A stretch of 64,000 nt of DNA, from contig NZ_QFZQ01000012.1 of the NCBI RefSeq assembly GCF_003171675.1, positions 62,001 to 126,000 of the forward strand, written 5' to 3'. Made by a program: the position numbers and the translations under genes. The stretch comes from Reichenbachiella versicolor (lineage in GTDB: Bacteria > Bacteroidota > Bacteroidia > Cytophagales > Cyclobacteriaceae). The notes under the pieces were generated by a model. It searched no databases. It was not told the origin of the DNA and was given only the letters and a program-made list of their open reading frames with translations. Below are positions 56,501 through 64,000 of this stretch, piece by piece; the first letter of the stretch is position 1; every line of letters starts with the position of its first letter.

Positions 56501-58008
56501 AGTGCAGTGTCATTACCCATAGAACCTAATGGCTCGGTGCCTTGCTTCATCATTGGTTGAAGGATAAATTTCAAATCCTCCTTGGTGAATCCGTAAGCAA
56601 TTTGCTTTTGGGCTAAATCATCTTCTTCGATTTCTGCCTTCAATTCTCCATGATCTACATGATCTTCGATTCTGACCATGTTCTTTTCTACCCACTCTTT
56701 GTAAGGCTGCGCTTCTGAGAGTTCTTTTTTCACTTCATCGTTGAATGATACTTTGCCAGTCTCAAGATCAACTATGATCATTTGACCTGGCCCTAGTCTA
56801 TCTTTCTTTACGATATTGTCTGGAGCGATATAACAACACCCTACCTCAGAACCAAGAATCAATCTATCATCCTTTGTGATTTGAACTCTTGAAGGTCTCA
56901 AACCATTTCTATCCAAAGACGCACCAATGGTGAAACCATCAGTATATACTAAAGAAGCAGGACCATCCCATGGTTCGAAGATCGTAGAATGATATTCGTA
57001 GAATGCTCTTAGTTCAGGAGAGTTGTTTTGCTCATGTTGCCATGCTGAAGGAACCAACATCGCGATAGCGTGAGGGATACTCATACCACCCATTATCATC
57101 AATTCAAACGTAGCATCAAGATTCGCTGAATCAGAGAAGCTAGCGTTACAAATTGGCATCAATGTCTCTATTTCTTCTTTGGTAAAATCCGTGGAGTCTA
57201 ACAATACCTGACGCGCAGTCATTTTATTGATATTACCTTTCACAGTATTAATCTCACCATTGTGAGCCATTATTCTAAATGGCTGAGCCAGTCTCCACTC
57301 AGGGAAAGTATTGGTAGAGAACCTAGAGTGAACTAGTGATAATGCTGATGTATATTCTTCTTTTTGAAGGTCTAGATAAAAATCAGGAATCTGCCAAGTT
57401 CTAAGCTCTCCCTTGTAAATGATAGTAGAACATGAGAAAGAAGGAATGTAGAATGAAGATACTGGATACTTTTCTTTTACCTTGAACTCGATCAGTTTAC
57501 GAAGTACATAAAGCCTTCTGTTGAGATCCTTACCTGAAAGACCTTCTTTACTGACGAATTGATGATAGATAATTGGCTCAGACTGTTTAGCAATTGTACC
57601 TAGGTGTTTGCTGTCTACAGGTACTTTTCTAAGCCATACATTTTTGAAGCCTAGCTCGTGGATCGCATCTCGTACGATTTGGATGTGGCCTTCCTCATCT
57701 CCGTGATTTCTAGGTACAAATAATGTACCCACACCGTATTCCTTATCAGCTGGCAAAACAGTGTTTGCTTTCTTTGCTTGGGCTCTGAAAAAGTCATATG
57801 GAATCTGGGTCATGATACCAGCTCCATCTCCAGTTTCACCATCAGCAGCAACACCACCACGGTGTTCCATTTTTTCTAGCATGATCAGACCATCTTGGAC
57901 GATCTGATGTGATGGTTTATTATGAATATGGGCGATAAACCCAATACCACAAGAATCTCTCTCGAATTCCGAAGAGTACAATCCAGTGTTTTTATCGGTA
58001 TGCTTCAT
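53509..58008 (-). CDS. gltB: Glutamate synthase large subunit
   Basis: A 1499-residue GltB, which makes two glutamates from glutamine and 2-oxoglutarate. After a 19-residue propeptide comes Cys20 (DSCGIGFIAHIH), the N-terminal nucleophile of the glutaminase domain, as in other GltBs. The central and FMN-binding barrel regions follow (ATGAMSFGSISEEAHTTIA about 880; HDGGTGASPISS about 1040), then the cysteines of the [3Fe-4S] cluster (CIMMRKCHLNTCP about 1125), and a C-terminal beta-helix with GNVCLYGATSGELYVNG. With GltD it forms the GOGAT arm of ammonium assimilation. A TATTTTTG -7-like box lies about 110 nt upstream (complement of 58119-58126). Confidence 0.97.
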   Translation of the reverse strand: MKHTDKNTGLYSSEFERDSCGIGFIAHIHNKPSHQIVQDGLIMLEKMEHRGGVAADGETGDGAGIMTQIPYDFFRAQAKKANTVLPADKEYGVGTLFVPRNHGDEEGHIQIVRDAIHELGFKNVWLRKVPVDSKHLGTIAKQSEPIIYHQFVSKEGLSGKDLNRRLYVLRKLIEFKVKEKYPVSSFYIPSFSCSTIIYKGELRTWQIPDFYLDLQKEEYTSALSLVHSRFSTNTFPEWRLAQPFRIMAHNGEINTVKGNINKMTARQVLLDSTDFTKEEIETLMPICNASFSDSANLDATFELMIMGGMSIPHAIAMLVPSAWQHEQNNSPELRAFYEYHSTIFEPWDGPASLVYTDGFTIGASLDRNGLRPSRVQITKDDRLILGSEVGCCYIAPDNIVKKDRLGPGQMIIVDLETGKVSFNDEVKKELSEAQPYKEWVEKNMVRIEDHVDHGELKAEIEEDDLAQKQIAYGFTKEDLKFILQPMMKQGTEPLGSMGNDTALAVFRDGNAHISQYVKQLFAQVSNPAIDPIREKAVMSLVNYLGEDHNPLDLKPEHAHKLRIDSPMLSKEEFEFIKSIRIKGFKSATVDATYDSSKMNLKEALKDLSKKVASEIDKGANIIIISNRDVKKFKVRIPSLLATGAVHHSLLKNKLRAKASLVIDGGDIIETHHFATLVGFGATAIYPYMAIETILAEGAKIGENDGNKLFESYKKSVGYGLRKILSKMGISTIQSYESAQIFEILGLDHDVSDMCFKGTPSRIGGKGFDQLEKEILEDHMTAFSAVNEKQDIPTGGLYQWKRDGVPHLFTPQVIHALQKSTRLNDYELFKTYQKAVDDQAKKNITLRSMFKFKSLNPISINEVEPIENILPRFATGAMSFGSISEEAHTTIAKAMNRIGAKSNSGEGGEDAKRFIPNEDGTLDRSAIKQVASGRFGVTAHYLVNADEIQIKVAQGAKPGEGGQLPGKKVDEQIGRIRHSTPGVSLISPPPHHDIYSIEDLAQLIYDLKNTNEQADINVKLVSEAGVGTIAAGVAKAKADNILIAGHDGGTGASPISSIHHAGIPWEIGLAEAHQTLEKNGLRKMVKLQTDGQLRTARDLAIAAILGAEEWGISTAVLVVEGCIMMRKCHLNTCPVGVATQNPKLRQLFSGHPDHIVNFFTFLATGLREIMAELGVKTIGELIGRTDLLEFDRGLAAEHAGNIDLDALLQNPFHSPEDGLSCKTQDQDHHLEAVLDRQLIEAAKPAIEKGEKTKAEFGIDSQNRSTGAMLSGAWARSHGAKGCDQDTLKIKFTGSAGQSFGAFLAKGITFELEGEANDYVGKGMSGGRIIAYPHKSSDFAAEDNIEVGNVCLYGATSGELYVNGNAGERFAVRNSGCEAVTEGVGDHGCEYMTGGRVIVLGNTGKNFAAGMSGGIAYIYDEENEFKSKCNMELVEFEDLVGEDADYVHNMINNHHRFTDSAVALRLLEDWETEKSKFIKVIPSEYKNVLAQMKKKQEEKVA

Positions 58009-58247
58009 AAATCAATTTCGTTAAATTATGCCTCAAATCACTTCTAAGAATGCTTTTTCGCAGCTGTTAACCAGCAGCAATGGTTGGATAAAAGCAATCT
58101 TTACGTTTCTTGAGCCTACAAAAATAACTTTTTTAATCAAGTATTTTTATCTACTTTGGAAAGTCATATGATGTCCAAATATTATCATACTTATTTAAGT
58201 GTTTGATAAACAGGTGAATAAGTTAATTATAAATATACATTTATATT

Positions 58248-59801
58248 ATGTCCAAAAAAAATAGCTCTCAACCGCTACACCAGTTGATTCATTCACTTAC
58301 CAAATCTGAAAAGCGAAATTTTAAGCTATTTGTCGGTAGACTAAATGAAGGCACTGAGGCCAAGTTTGTTCAGCTGTTTGACGCGTTGGATAAAATGAGT
58401 GAATATGATGAACAACTGCTTCGCAGAAAAATGAATGGTTTGGCTGGTGCTAAAATGGCTAATCTTAAATCACATTTATATAAACAGGTTCTGTTGGTTT
58501 TGAGAATGAGCCATATGAAGTCTGATGTTGATATTCAGTTGCGAGAAAATTTAGATTACGTAAGACTGTTGTACAAAAAAGGCCTCTATGATCAAAGCTT
58601 GAAGCAATTGAATAAGATTAAGGCAACGGCTAATAACTATAAAAAGAACGTATTTAAACTAGCTCTTCTCAATTATGAAAAGAATATTGAGAACCAACAT
58701 ATGCTCACGCTCGATGCAGAATCTTGCCTTGAACTTCATAGAGAAACTCATGATATTATAAACCGAATTGATATTGCTCAGTCGTTTTTCTCGGTAGCTA
58801 TGATGATGAAAACTCACTTTATGAAGACGGGAATGGCTAAAAATGAAATTGAACTAGAGAGGATCAATAAGTTGTTTTATACCAATTTGCCTGAATGCGA
58901 CAAACTACAGCTTTCGTTTTCGGAAGAATACAATATGTGTAGAGCATACTATTGGTATTCTTATCTCATTCAAGACTTTGATGCATGTGTAAGGTATACT
59001 GAGCTATGGGTAAGCATTTTTAAAAAGAATGACCTCACTGGTCTTAGATATGCTGAGTTTTTAAAAGGACTGAATAGACTTCTTCAATCTCTGTTTAGAA
59101 TAAATGATCTAGAACGCTTCTCTACATATTTTGAAGAGTTACTAGAGTTTGAGAAGCTGTATATGAAGACTATAGATCAGAATGGTAAGCATTTGTTGCT
59201 TCGGTGCTTGACTGTACAGACACTGAATAAGTGTTTCATGGAGGGAGACTTCAAGCCATATCAATCAAAAATTGTTAATTATCTAAAGAAAGCAGAGGAG
59301 GCTCTGGAGTATATCGACAAGAATAATCGTTTTGTTATCTATTACAAAGCGGCAGTTTTTTTCTTTGCATTGAACAGTTACGACGAATGTGAACATTATT
59401 TGAATAAAATCTTAGACGATCATAATGAGCATCTAAGAGAAGATTTAAAGAGCTTTTCACATATTCTTAAAGTTATCCTTCTCTATGAACGTCATGATTT
59501 TGGGAAGTTGGAGAAAGCTCGTAGAAGAGCCTTCGTTTATCTGCGACAGCGTAATATTTTGGGAAAGTTTCACCATGTTATCTTAGAATTCATTAAAAGG
59601 TCAGAGAATATTATGCCTTTGGAAATGAGAGGAGAGTTTAAGATTTTGAAACACAGTCTTGAGCCTTTAGCAGAGGATAAGTTTGAGTCTCAGCCGCTTC
59701 TATATTTTGATATAATGAGTTGGCTTGAAAGTAAGATATCAGCCAGACCCTTTTTGGATGTGGTGAAAGAGAAAGCTGTAAAATCAGAAACTGATTTTTA
59801 A
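58248..59801 (+). CDS. Uncharacterised helical repeat protein
   Basis: A 517-residue, mostly helical cytoplasmic protein. It starts LHQLIHSLTKSEKRNFKLFVGRL and continues with TPR-like helix pairs such as LLYKKGLYDQSLKQLNKI and YKAAVFFFALNSYDECEHYL. I believe homologues are confined to Bacteroidota and unnamed. There is no signal peptide and no enzyme motif. It is divergent from gltB, with a 239-nt gap, and convergent with the RemB/Wzi-like gene. Confidence 0.8.
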   Translation: MSKKNSSQPLHQLIHSLTKSEKRNFKLFVGRLNEGTEAKFVQLFDALDKMSEYDEQLLRRKMNGLAGAKMANLKSHLYKQVLLVLRMSHMKSDVDIQLRENLDYVRLLYKKGLYDQSLKQLNKIKATANNYKKNVFKLALLNYEKNIENQHMLTLDAESCLELHRETHDIINRIDIAQSFFSVAMMMKTHFMKTGMAKNEIELERINKLFYTNLPECDKLQLSFSEEYNMCRAYYWYSYLIQDFDACVRYTELWVSIFKKNDLTGLRYAEFLKGLNRLLQSLFRINDLERFSTYFEELLEFEKLYMKTIDQNGKHLLLRCLTVQTLNKCFMEGDFKPYQSKIVNYLKKAEEALEYIDKNNRFVIYYKAAVFFFALNSYDECEHYLNKILDDHNEHLREDLKSFSHILKVILLYERHDFGKLEKARRRAFVYLRQRNILGKFHHVILEFIKRSENIMPLEMRGEFKILKHSLEPLAEDKFESQPLLYFDIMSWLESKISARPFLDVVKEKAVKSETDF

Positions 59802-59831
59802 AATGAATTCAAGATCGGATTTCGGGCTTAT

Positions 59832-61496
59832 TTAAAAACCAAAATCCCTCAATCCTATATTCAGCCTGAAAGAAAGCGAAGTATAATTTGTAGTCAAATC
59901 AAGTGATGGGTCATCACTATCTCGCTTGCGGTAGATATGACGAAGGTCTACAAAAAGGTTTTGCTTTATCATATATGATACATTGAGATCTAACATCATT
60001 TGAATATTAGCAACTCCTTGTCCAACAGAATGATCATATTCAGATAATCTTATATTGTAGTCTTTACGAGGATCCCCTCCATAACTGATAGAATCAACAG
60101 GGTCTGTACCATAGTCAGAATAGATTGCTTTTGCTGTTAAGAAAAGATTCTTAATTGGTTGGTATCTAACTATCCCTACCAACTCTTGAAAATTCGCACC
60201 AAGAGGGTGTGCAAGAGGTTGGTTGTAATGACTAAAACTCGTGAATATTGATTCATGAGCATAAGTAAAAGGTCTGGACATATTGTACTCACCTTGTAGG
60301 TCCAATCTATCAATACCTAGTGCGTTATAATATTTACCACCTAATTGAATGGAGTATTTATTTCCCCACCAGCCATTACCAGCTTTTAACTCCGCTGCTG
60401 AGAATTCGTCAAGTAAACCTTGACCATATAGTTGAACTCCTTTGGTAATATTCCACTTAAAATCCATTCCAAATAGGGCATTGTCAGGACTGCCAGTAAA
60501 CTGCTCAATAGATCTGTAAAAAATAATTGGGTTTAAATAATTCCATTCAAATGCTGACCCAATACTGTCTCCACGATTGAATATGATGGTTTCAAAAACT
60601 CCGAGGTTGAAATTGTCAGTTACATTCCAGCTAAAATGATGTGCTGTCATAAATTTCTTAGGGAAAGCTTCAGTTCCGTTATTTCCAAAACTTGACCACG
60701 GAGCATCTGCTACTAGCTCGGTATAGAGGTTAGTGTATTGAATTCTCCAAATCTGTGTGTGAAGTTTCAAAAATGTACTTGGAGCAGAAAAGTCAGATAA
60801 TACTAAAGAACGATAGCCATTACCGATAAAGTTTTTATCATGACCAAATTGAATACCTATATGTCTCGTAGCTTGAAATGTGAAATACCCTCGAGCTGTA
60901 AAAAAATCTACTCCTCCATCATCTCCAAACTTCTTCCAAAACGCTTCATTTGGAACAGCTCCTTGAGTGTATATGTAATCAGTTACATAGCTTGGAAACA
61001 TAGCTTGGTTTTCGCCAACCATTGTATAGAAACCAATCTTATCATCTATCATACCTCTCATTTCCAGCCCCCTTGTATTGATATACGGAGATGATTCATT
61101 GTTAGAATCACTACCTGCAGATAGATATAAAACAGGGCTTACTTTTAGCATAAAGTCTTTTTGATCAACCAATAGCATATCAGACTTGGTACGATAAAAC
61201 CACTTCCAAAAAGGTTTTCTACTTATGGCTAAACTATCACTTACATATTCCCAATTATCGGTTTGGATATAATCTTTGTTGGGAGAATTTCTACCTATCG
61301 AATCCATACTAGCTGCAATTGAGCTTCTTCGATATGGTTTGTAGCTACTATGAAGGTATGGACTAAAGTTCTTGTTAAGGACTTCTTCTCTATCTACTAT
61401 ATGATAGTAATCCGGGCTGAGAGGGGCATATACGCTTTGAGCTATAATTTCCCACGAGGTAAAAATCAGTAATAGAGATATTAATATTCTAACCAT
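59832..61496 (-). CDS. Capsule assembly Wzi / RemB-like outer-membrane protein
   Basis: From the ATG at 61496 the 554-residue product has a signal peptide (MVRILISLLLIFTSWEIIAQ); an ATG at 61523 adds nine residues. The rest is a beta-barrel: alternating strands with terminal aromatic residues, ending LNIGLRDFGF. Segments such as GIQFGHDKNFIGNGYRSL and FEWNYLNPIIFYRSIEQFTG are typical of Wzi-like proteins and of the gliding protein RemB, which helps surface adhesins attach. Its role in polysaccharide binding or gliding fits the T9SS context, but direct evidence is lacking. Confidence 0.8.
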   Translation of the reverse strand: MVRILISLLLIFTSWEIIAQSVYAPLSPDYYHIVDREEVLNKNFSPYLHSSYKPYRRSSIAASMDSIGRNSPNKDYIQTDNWEYVSDSLAISRKPFWKWFYRTKSDMLLVDQKDFMLKVSPVLYLSAGSDSNNESSPYINTRGLEMRGMIDDKIGFYTMVGENQAMFPSYVTDYIYTQGAVPNEAFWKKFGDDGGVDFFTARGYFTFQATRHIGIQFGHDKNFIGNGYRSLVLSDFSAPSTFLKLHTQIWRIQYTNLYTELVADAPWSSFGNNGTEAFPKKFMTAHHFSWNVTDNFNLGVFETIIFNRGDSIGSAFEWNYLNPIIFYRSIEQFTGSPDNALFGMDFKWNITKGVQLYGQGLLDEFSAAELKAGNGWWGNKYSIQLGGKYYNALGIDRLDLQGEYNMSRPFTYAHESIFTSFSHYNQPLAHPLGANFQELVGIVRYQPIKNLFLTAKAIYSDYGTDPVDSISYGGDPRKDYNIRLSEYDHSVGQGVANIQMMLDLNVSYMIKQNLFVDLRHIYRKRDSDDPSLDLTTNYTSLSFRLNIGLRDFGF

Positions 61497-61535
61497 AAGT
61501 AACCTTGAATTAGTCGTAAACATAATATGTTTTAA

Positions 61536-61565
61536 TTGCAGGGCGATAGTCTATTAGCTTTGAAT
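61536..61565 (+). repeat. Possible copy 4 of the GCAGGGCGATAG element
   Basis: TTGCAGGGCGATAG followed by CTATTAGCTTTGAAT resembles the element at 42362, sharing the 12-mer GCAGGGCGATAG exactly. It is in the 117-nt gap between the DUF481-like and RemB/Wzi-like genes. A 12-mer alone can recur by chance, so the relation is tentative. Confidence 0.3.
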
Positions 61566-61613
61566 GTAGTCATAATTTATACTGAACCTTTCCATTAGGT
61601 AAGCAGTATTCTT

Positions 61614-62372
61614 TTAGAAACTGATTTTTAGACCTGTGGTTAATCTATATGCAGTTCTGTTGACATCAATTACAGGTCTATCATCATACCAGAAATTGAA
61701 CTTAATAAGAAAGGCGATATTTTTGGTTAGGTTGAAATTAAAATAATGATCGGTAAATGTTCTACTTCCCTGTATAGTTTCAAATGGAACCTGGAAGTAT
61801 ACGGCGCCATTATAGCTTATCCGATCATCGAATGATAAAATCCAAGATAAATATGTGGAGTTTTTGAGTTTCTGAGTTTTTTCATTCTGTTCTTCAAAAT
61901 CCCAAATTTCATATTCATACATCATACTAGACCCAAGCGTTAATTGAACTTGTTGCTTAGAAAGTATTCGACACCTTGGACCTACTCCAATGAGTTTTCT
62001 TTCTTTCATTCCTCGAAGGGCATCATATTGTACTTGCCCAAATACTTCTGGGCTAAACCTAGGCTTCCTGAAAAATACAGCCCTTCCATGCAAAAACCCT
62101 CTACTACTGACAGACTCTCCTCTCGCGTTTATAAACTGCATATCACCTATCATTATATAGGCGTGTTTATCAGTTAATTTGGCAAGGTTGGCATCTATAT
62201 CGAACATAGTGATGCGACCTTGCTGCTCTTGAATGTTGAACAGAAAACTAAAGTTGCCCATCAACTTTGCTATAGTATCTTGGTCAAGTCTTCGTTTTTC
62301 TATATTCAATACCTGACCTTGAGCAAATTGAATGGTTAGTAAAAATATTGCTACCAGTATTGTCTTTTTCAT
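61614..62372 (-). CDS. DUF481-like outer-membrane protein
   Basis: A 252-residue exported protein: signal peptide ILVAIFLLTIQFAQGQ, then a barrel pattern with RKLIGVGPRCRILSKQQVQLTLGSSMMYEYE (cut at 20 in any single motif: GVGPRCRILS, LTLGSSMMYEYE) and a last strand TGLKISF. The layout matches DUF481-type salt-induced outer-membrane proteins. Its start overlaps the YjjG stop by 3 nt, so it is in the ArsR-YjjG operon. Confidence 0.75.
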   Translation of the reverse strand: MKKTILVAIFLLTIQFAQGQVLNIEKRRLDQDTIAKLMGNFSFLFNIQEQQGRITMFDIDANLAKLTDKHAYIMIGDMQFINARGESVSSRGFLHGRAVFFRKPRFSPEVFGQVQYDALRGMKERKLIGVGPRCRILSKQQVQLTLGSSMMYEYEIWDFEEQNEKTQKLKNSTYLSWILSFDDRISYNGAVYFQVPFETIQGSRTFTDHYFNFNLTKNIAFLIKFNFWYDDRPVIDVNRTAYRLTTGLKISF

Positions 62373-63082
62373 TAAAGAATATTTTGTATTTCTATTAGAC
62401 TTTTGACCTCATATGTTACTTCATGTTTGTGGGCTTTGTTTTCTGGGTTGAAGTAGATAGTGTCAATTTTGAAGTCTCGTGCACCCTTGATATCAGTCAT
62501 CAAATTGTCTCCTATCATGATTGAACCTTCTGGTACTGCATTAGCATGTTTCATAGCGTAAGTGAAGATCCCAGAAAAGGGTTTTTTGAAACCTGCTTTC
62601 TCAGAAGTGATAATTTGGTCAAAGAAATGCAATAGACCCGAACTTTTTAGTTTTATGCTTTGAGTTTCTTCAAACCCATTGGTGATAATATGTAGAGGGT
62701 ATTTGGGCTGTAGATATTCTAATATTTCCTTAGCCCCTTCAAATGTTACACTTTTCTTCGAACACTCTTTGATGAAAACACTCCCAATACTTGATAAAAG
62801 ATCAGTTGGAATCAATTTCATAATAGCTCCTGATCGTTCAAAAGTTTCACGAAAACGTCTATCACGAAGTTCAAATTTTGTGATCTTTCCTACATTAAAC
62901 AAATCCCAAAGTTGGTCATTGACCTTAGAAAAAGCATCATAAAAACTTTGACCAGATTTGATACCGTATTGATCTAATTCATATTTATCAAATAGCTCAA
63001 TCAGAGTTTGTTTAGCATTTGTTTCATAATCCCATAACGTATGGTCTAAGTCAAAAAAAACATGCTTGTAAGTTTTACTCAT
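62372..63082 (-). CDS. yjjG: YjjG family noncanonical pyrimidine nucleotidase (HAD)
   Basis: A 236-residue HAD phosphatase of the YjjG type, which dephosphorylates noncanonical pyrimidine nucleotides and so guards the pool. Motif I is FFDLDHTLWDYE (about 10), motif II IITNGFEE (about 135), and motif IV IMIGDNLMTDIKGA (about 192). The alpha-helical cap (about 20-90) is of the C1 type. It overlaps the upstream ArsR gene by 4 nt (ATGA) and the downstream DUF481-like gene by 3 nt, so the three are co-translated. Confidence 0.9.
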   Translation of the reverse strand: MSKTYKHVFFDLDHTLWDYETNAKQTLIELFDKYELDQYGIKSGQSFYDAFSKVNDQLWDLFNVGKITKFELRDRRFRETFERSGAIMKLIPTDLLSSIGSVFIKECSKKSVTFEGAKEILEYLQPKYPLHIITNGFEETQSIKLKSSGLLHFFDQIITSEKAGFKKPFSGIFTYAMKHANAVPEGSIMIGDNLMTDIKGARDFKIDTIYFNPENKAHKHEVTYEVKSLIEIQNIL

Positions 63083-63456
63083 TGATTTAATCGTTCGATT
63101 TTATTAATTGATAGTTCTCGGTTACTATGGAGGATTTTGTAGACTTCATCGTCTTTTTGAAGTTGTGGGTCTCTATCCAAGAAAGTAAAAATCTGCTCCA
63201 CTATTCCAGAGACTTCTTCCTTTATTTCATAGAGAACCCATTGGTTCTTTTTGAAAGAGTTGAGTAAACCTGCGTTTTTTAAATAAGTAACATGTCTTGA
63301 AGTTTTTGTTTGAGTAAAATCAAGAATATGTTCCATATCCGCAATGCACAATTGCTTGTGATTGTACAATAGGTGCATAATTCGCACTCTGGCTTCATCA
63401 GAAAAAGATTTAAAAATCTGGACTCCGATTGGTAAACTAAAGTGCTTAAGTTTCAT
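63079..63456 (-). CDS. ArsR family winged-helix regulator
   Basis: A 125-residue winged-helix protein of the ArsR family: FKSFSDEARVRIMHLLYNHKQ at the start, the recognition helix in TQTKTSRHVTYLKNAGLL (about 48-65) and the wing in KKNQWVLYEI. The metal-binding cysteine pair of ArsR/SmtB is absent (a single Cys lies in LCIADME), so it may sense something else. It is first in the operon with yjjG and the DUF481-like gene and probably represses it. Confidence 0.87.
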   Translation of the reverse strand: MKLKHFSLPIGVQIFKSFSDEARVRIMHLLYNHKQLCIADMEHILDFTQTKTSRHVTYLKNAGLLNSFKKNQWVLYEIKEEVSGIVEQIFTFLDRDPQLQKDDEVYKILHSNRELSINKIERLNQ

Positions 63457-63572
63457 CTTGATATTGGGGTTTTACGTATGTAAATATCAGCTGCCGTCAT
63501 GTTTATGATTAACTTTACCAGTTGGAAAACTCTACGGCGCAAATTAGCATTAATTAGAGCAAACACCTTTTT

Positions 63573-64000
63573 GTGAAAGTATTAGTATTTACCATATCGG
63601 CGATTTTATTTTTAGGTATTTCTACCAAGGCAATCTCACAGCAAGTAGAACTAAAAGAAGATAAATATATCTTACAGTTTACGGGAGTTATTATCACTGA
63701 GGACACTGAGTTAAGTGTACCAGGTGTTCATGTATATGTTCCTAAAGGTGGACGTGGAACTACGTCCGATGTTTACGGATATTTTTCAATGCCAGTATTA
63801 AATGGCGATAGCTTGATTATTAGTGCAGTAGGATTTGTCAAAGAGCATTTGATTATTCCAAAGAATCAAAAAGAAGACTTAACGGTGATTATCAGGCTGG
63901 AGCAAGATACTACATACCTTCCCGAAGTAGAAGTTTACCCTTTTCCAAGTGAACAAATGTTTAAAGAAGCAATTTTGGCTTTTCGACTGCCTAGTCAGTA
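63573..64000 (+). CDS. Exported protein with carboxypeptidase-regulatory-like domain (partial, 3' end outside)
   Basis: Translation from the GTG at 63573 is open to the window edge and gives 142 residues: a signal peptide (ISAILFLGISTKAISQ), then a beta-sandwich with FTGVIITEDTELSVPGVHVY and TTSDVYGYFSMPVLNGDSL, the pattern of CarboxypepD_reg-like domains found at the N-terminus of TonB-dependent and other Bacteroidota surface proteins. No ATG is available upstream in frame, hence the GTG start. The remainder cannot be seen, so the full function is open. Confidence 0.78.
   Translation, partial: MKVLVFTISAILFLGISTKAISQQVELKEDKYILQFTGVIITEDTELSVPGVHVYVPKGGRGTTSDVYGYFSMPVLNGDSLIISAVGFVKEHLIIPKNQKEDLTVIIRLEQDTTYLPEVEVYPFPSEQMFKEAILAFRLPSQ

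Overview
The window looks like a chromosomal segment of a Bacteroidota bacterium, most likely a marine-type member of the order Cytophagales. The evidence is a full-length sprA (type IX secretion and gliding) next to ruvA, a secreted FG-GAP protein ending in a type A T9SS sorting domain, a PorE-like OmpA lipoprotein, a RemB/Wzi-like outer-membrane protein, and many Bacteroidota-only families (DUF2851, DUF4837, DUF4834-like, SiaC/DUF1987). The DNA is AT-rich, starts mostly lack Shine-Dalgarno sequences, and several promoters fit the Bacteroidota TTG-N19/20-TAnnTTTG pattern.

Layout. 1-1.3 kb: a LOG-DUF2851 operon, cut by the window edge. 1.5-9.9 kb: an MsbA-like ABC exporter, the FG-GAP cargo protein, murF-DUF2461, a tRNA-Val(TAC) with its own promoter and terminator, a class C beta-lactamase-fold hydrolase, a TerB-like protein and a small lipoprotein. 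10-13.2 kb: carB, of the short form without the allosteric domain, and a small membrane protein. 13.3-17.3 kb (minus): SiaC-like, PorE-like, a small conserved protein and a DUF1571 protein with an inserted LysM. 17.4-18 kb: a noncoding region with a degenerate 31-nt repeat followed by a GC-rich 41-bp tandem palindrome array. 18.1-29.3 kb: a class V aminotransferase-fold enzyme coupled to a predicted metallopeptidase/propeller/barrel protein, a SulP transporter, a NamZ-like muramidase without signal peptide, a fused trehalose-phosphate synthase/phosphatase and an MFS permease. 29.3-38.2 kb (minus): the DUF4837-ruvA-sprA operon. 38.45-38.63 kb: a second palindrome array, with a 42-bp period. 38.75-41.7 kb (minus): a TPR sensor kinase and its LytTR regulator. 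41.9-52 kb: thirteen plus-strand genes, nearly all of unknown function. 52.1-58 kb (minus): gltD and gltB. 58.2-64 kb: a large uncharacterised protein, the RemB/Wzi-like protein, an ArsR-YjjG-DUF481-like operon, and the start of a protein with a carboxypeptidase-regulatory-like domain.

Most interesting parts. The two intergenic arrays (17.7 kb and 38.5 kb) have unrelated sequences but the same plan: two different imperfect palindromes alternating about 21 bp apart in a 41-42 bp unit. The 42-52 kb cluster holds mostly orphan small genes, two pairs of related genes and a recurrent post-gene element. Two matching direct repeats of CGAATAT with 21-bp spacing, one beside the kinase gene and one inside the cluster, look like LytTR-type operator sites and may tie the two-component system to the cluster. 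These functional links are inferences from sequence layout only.
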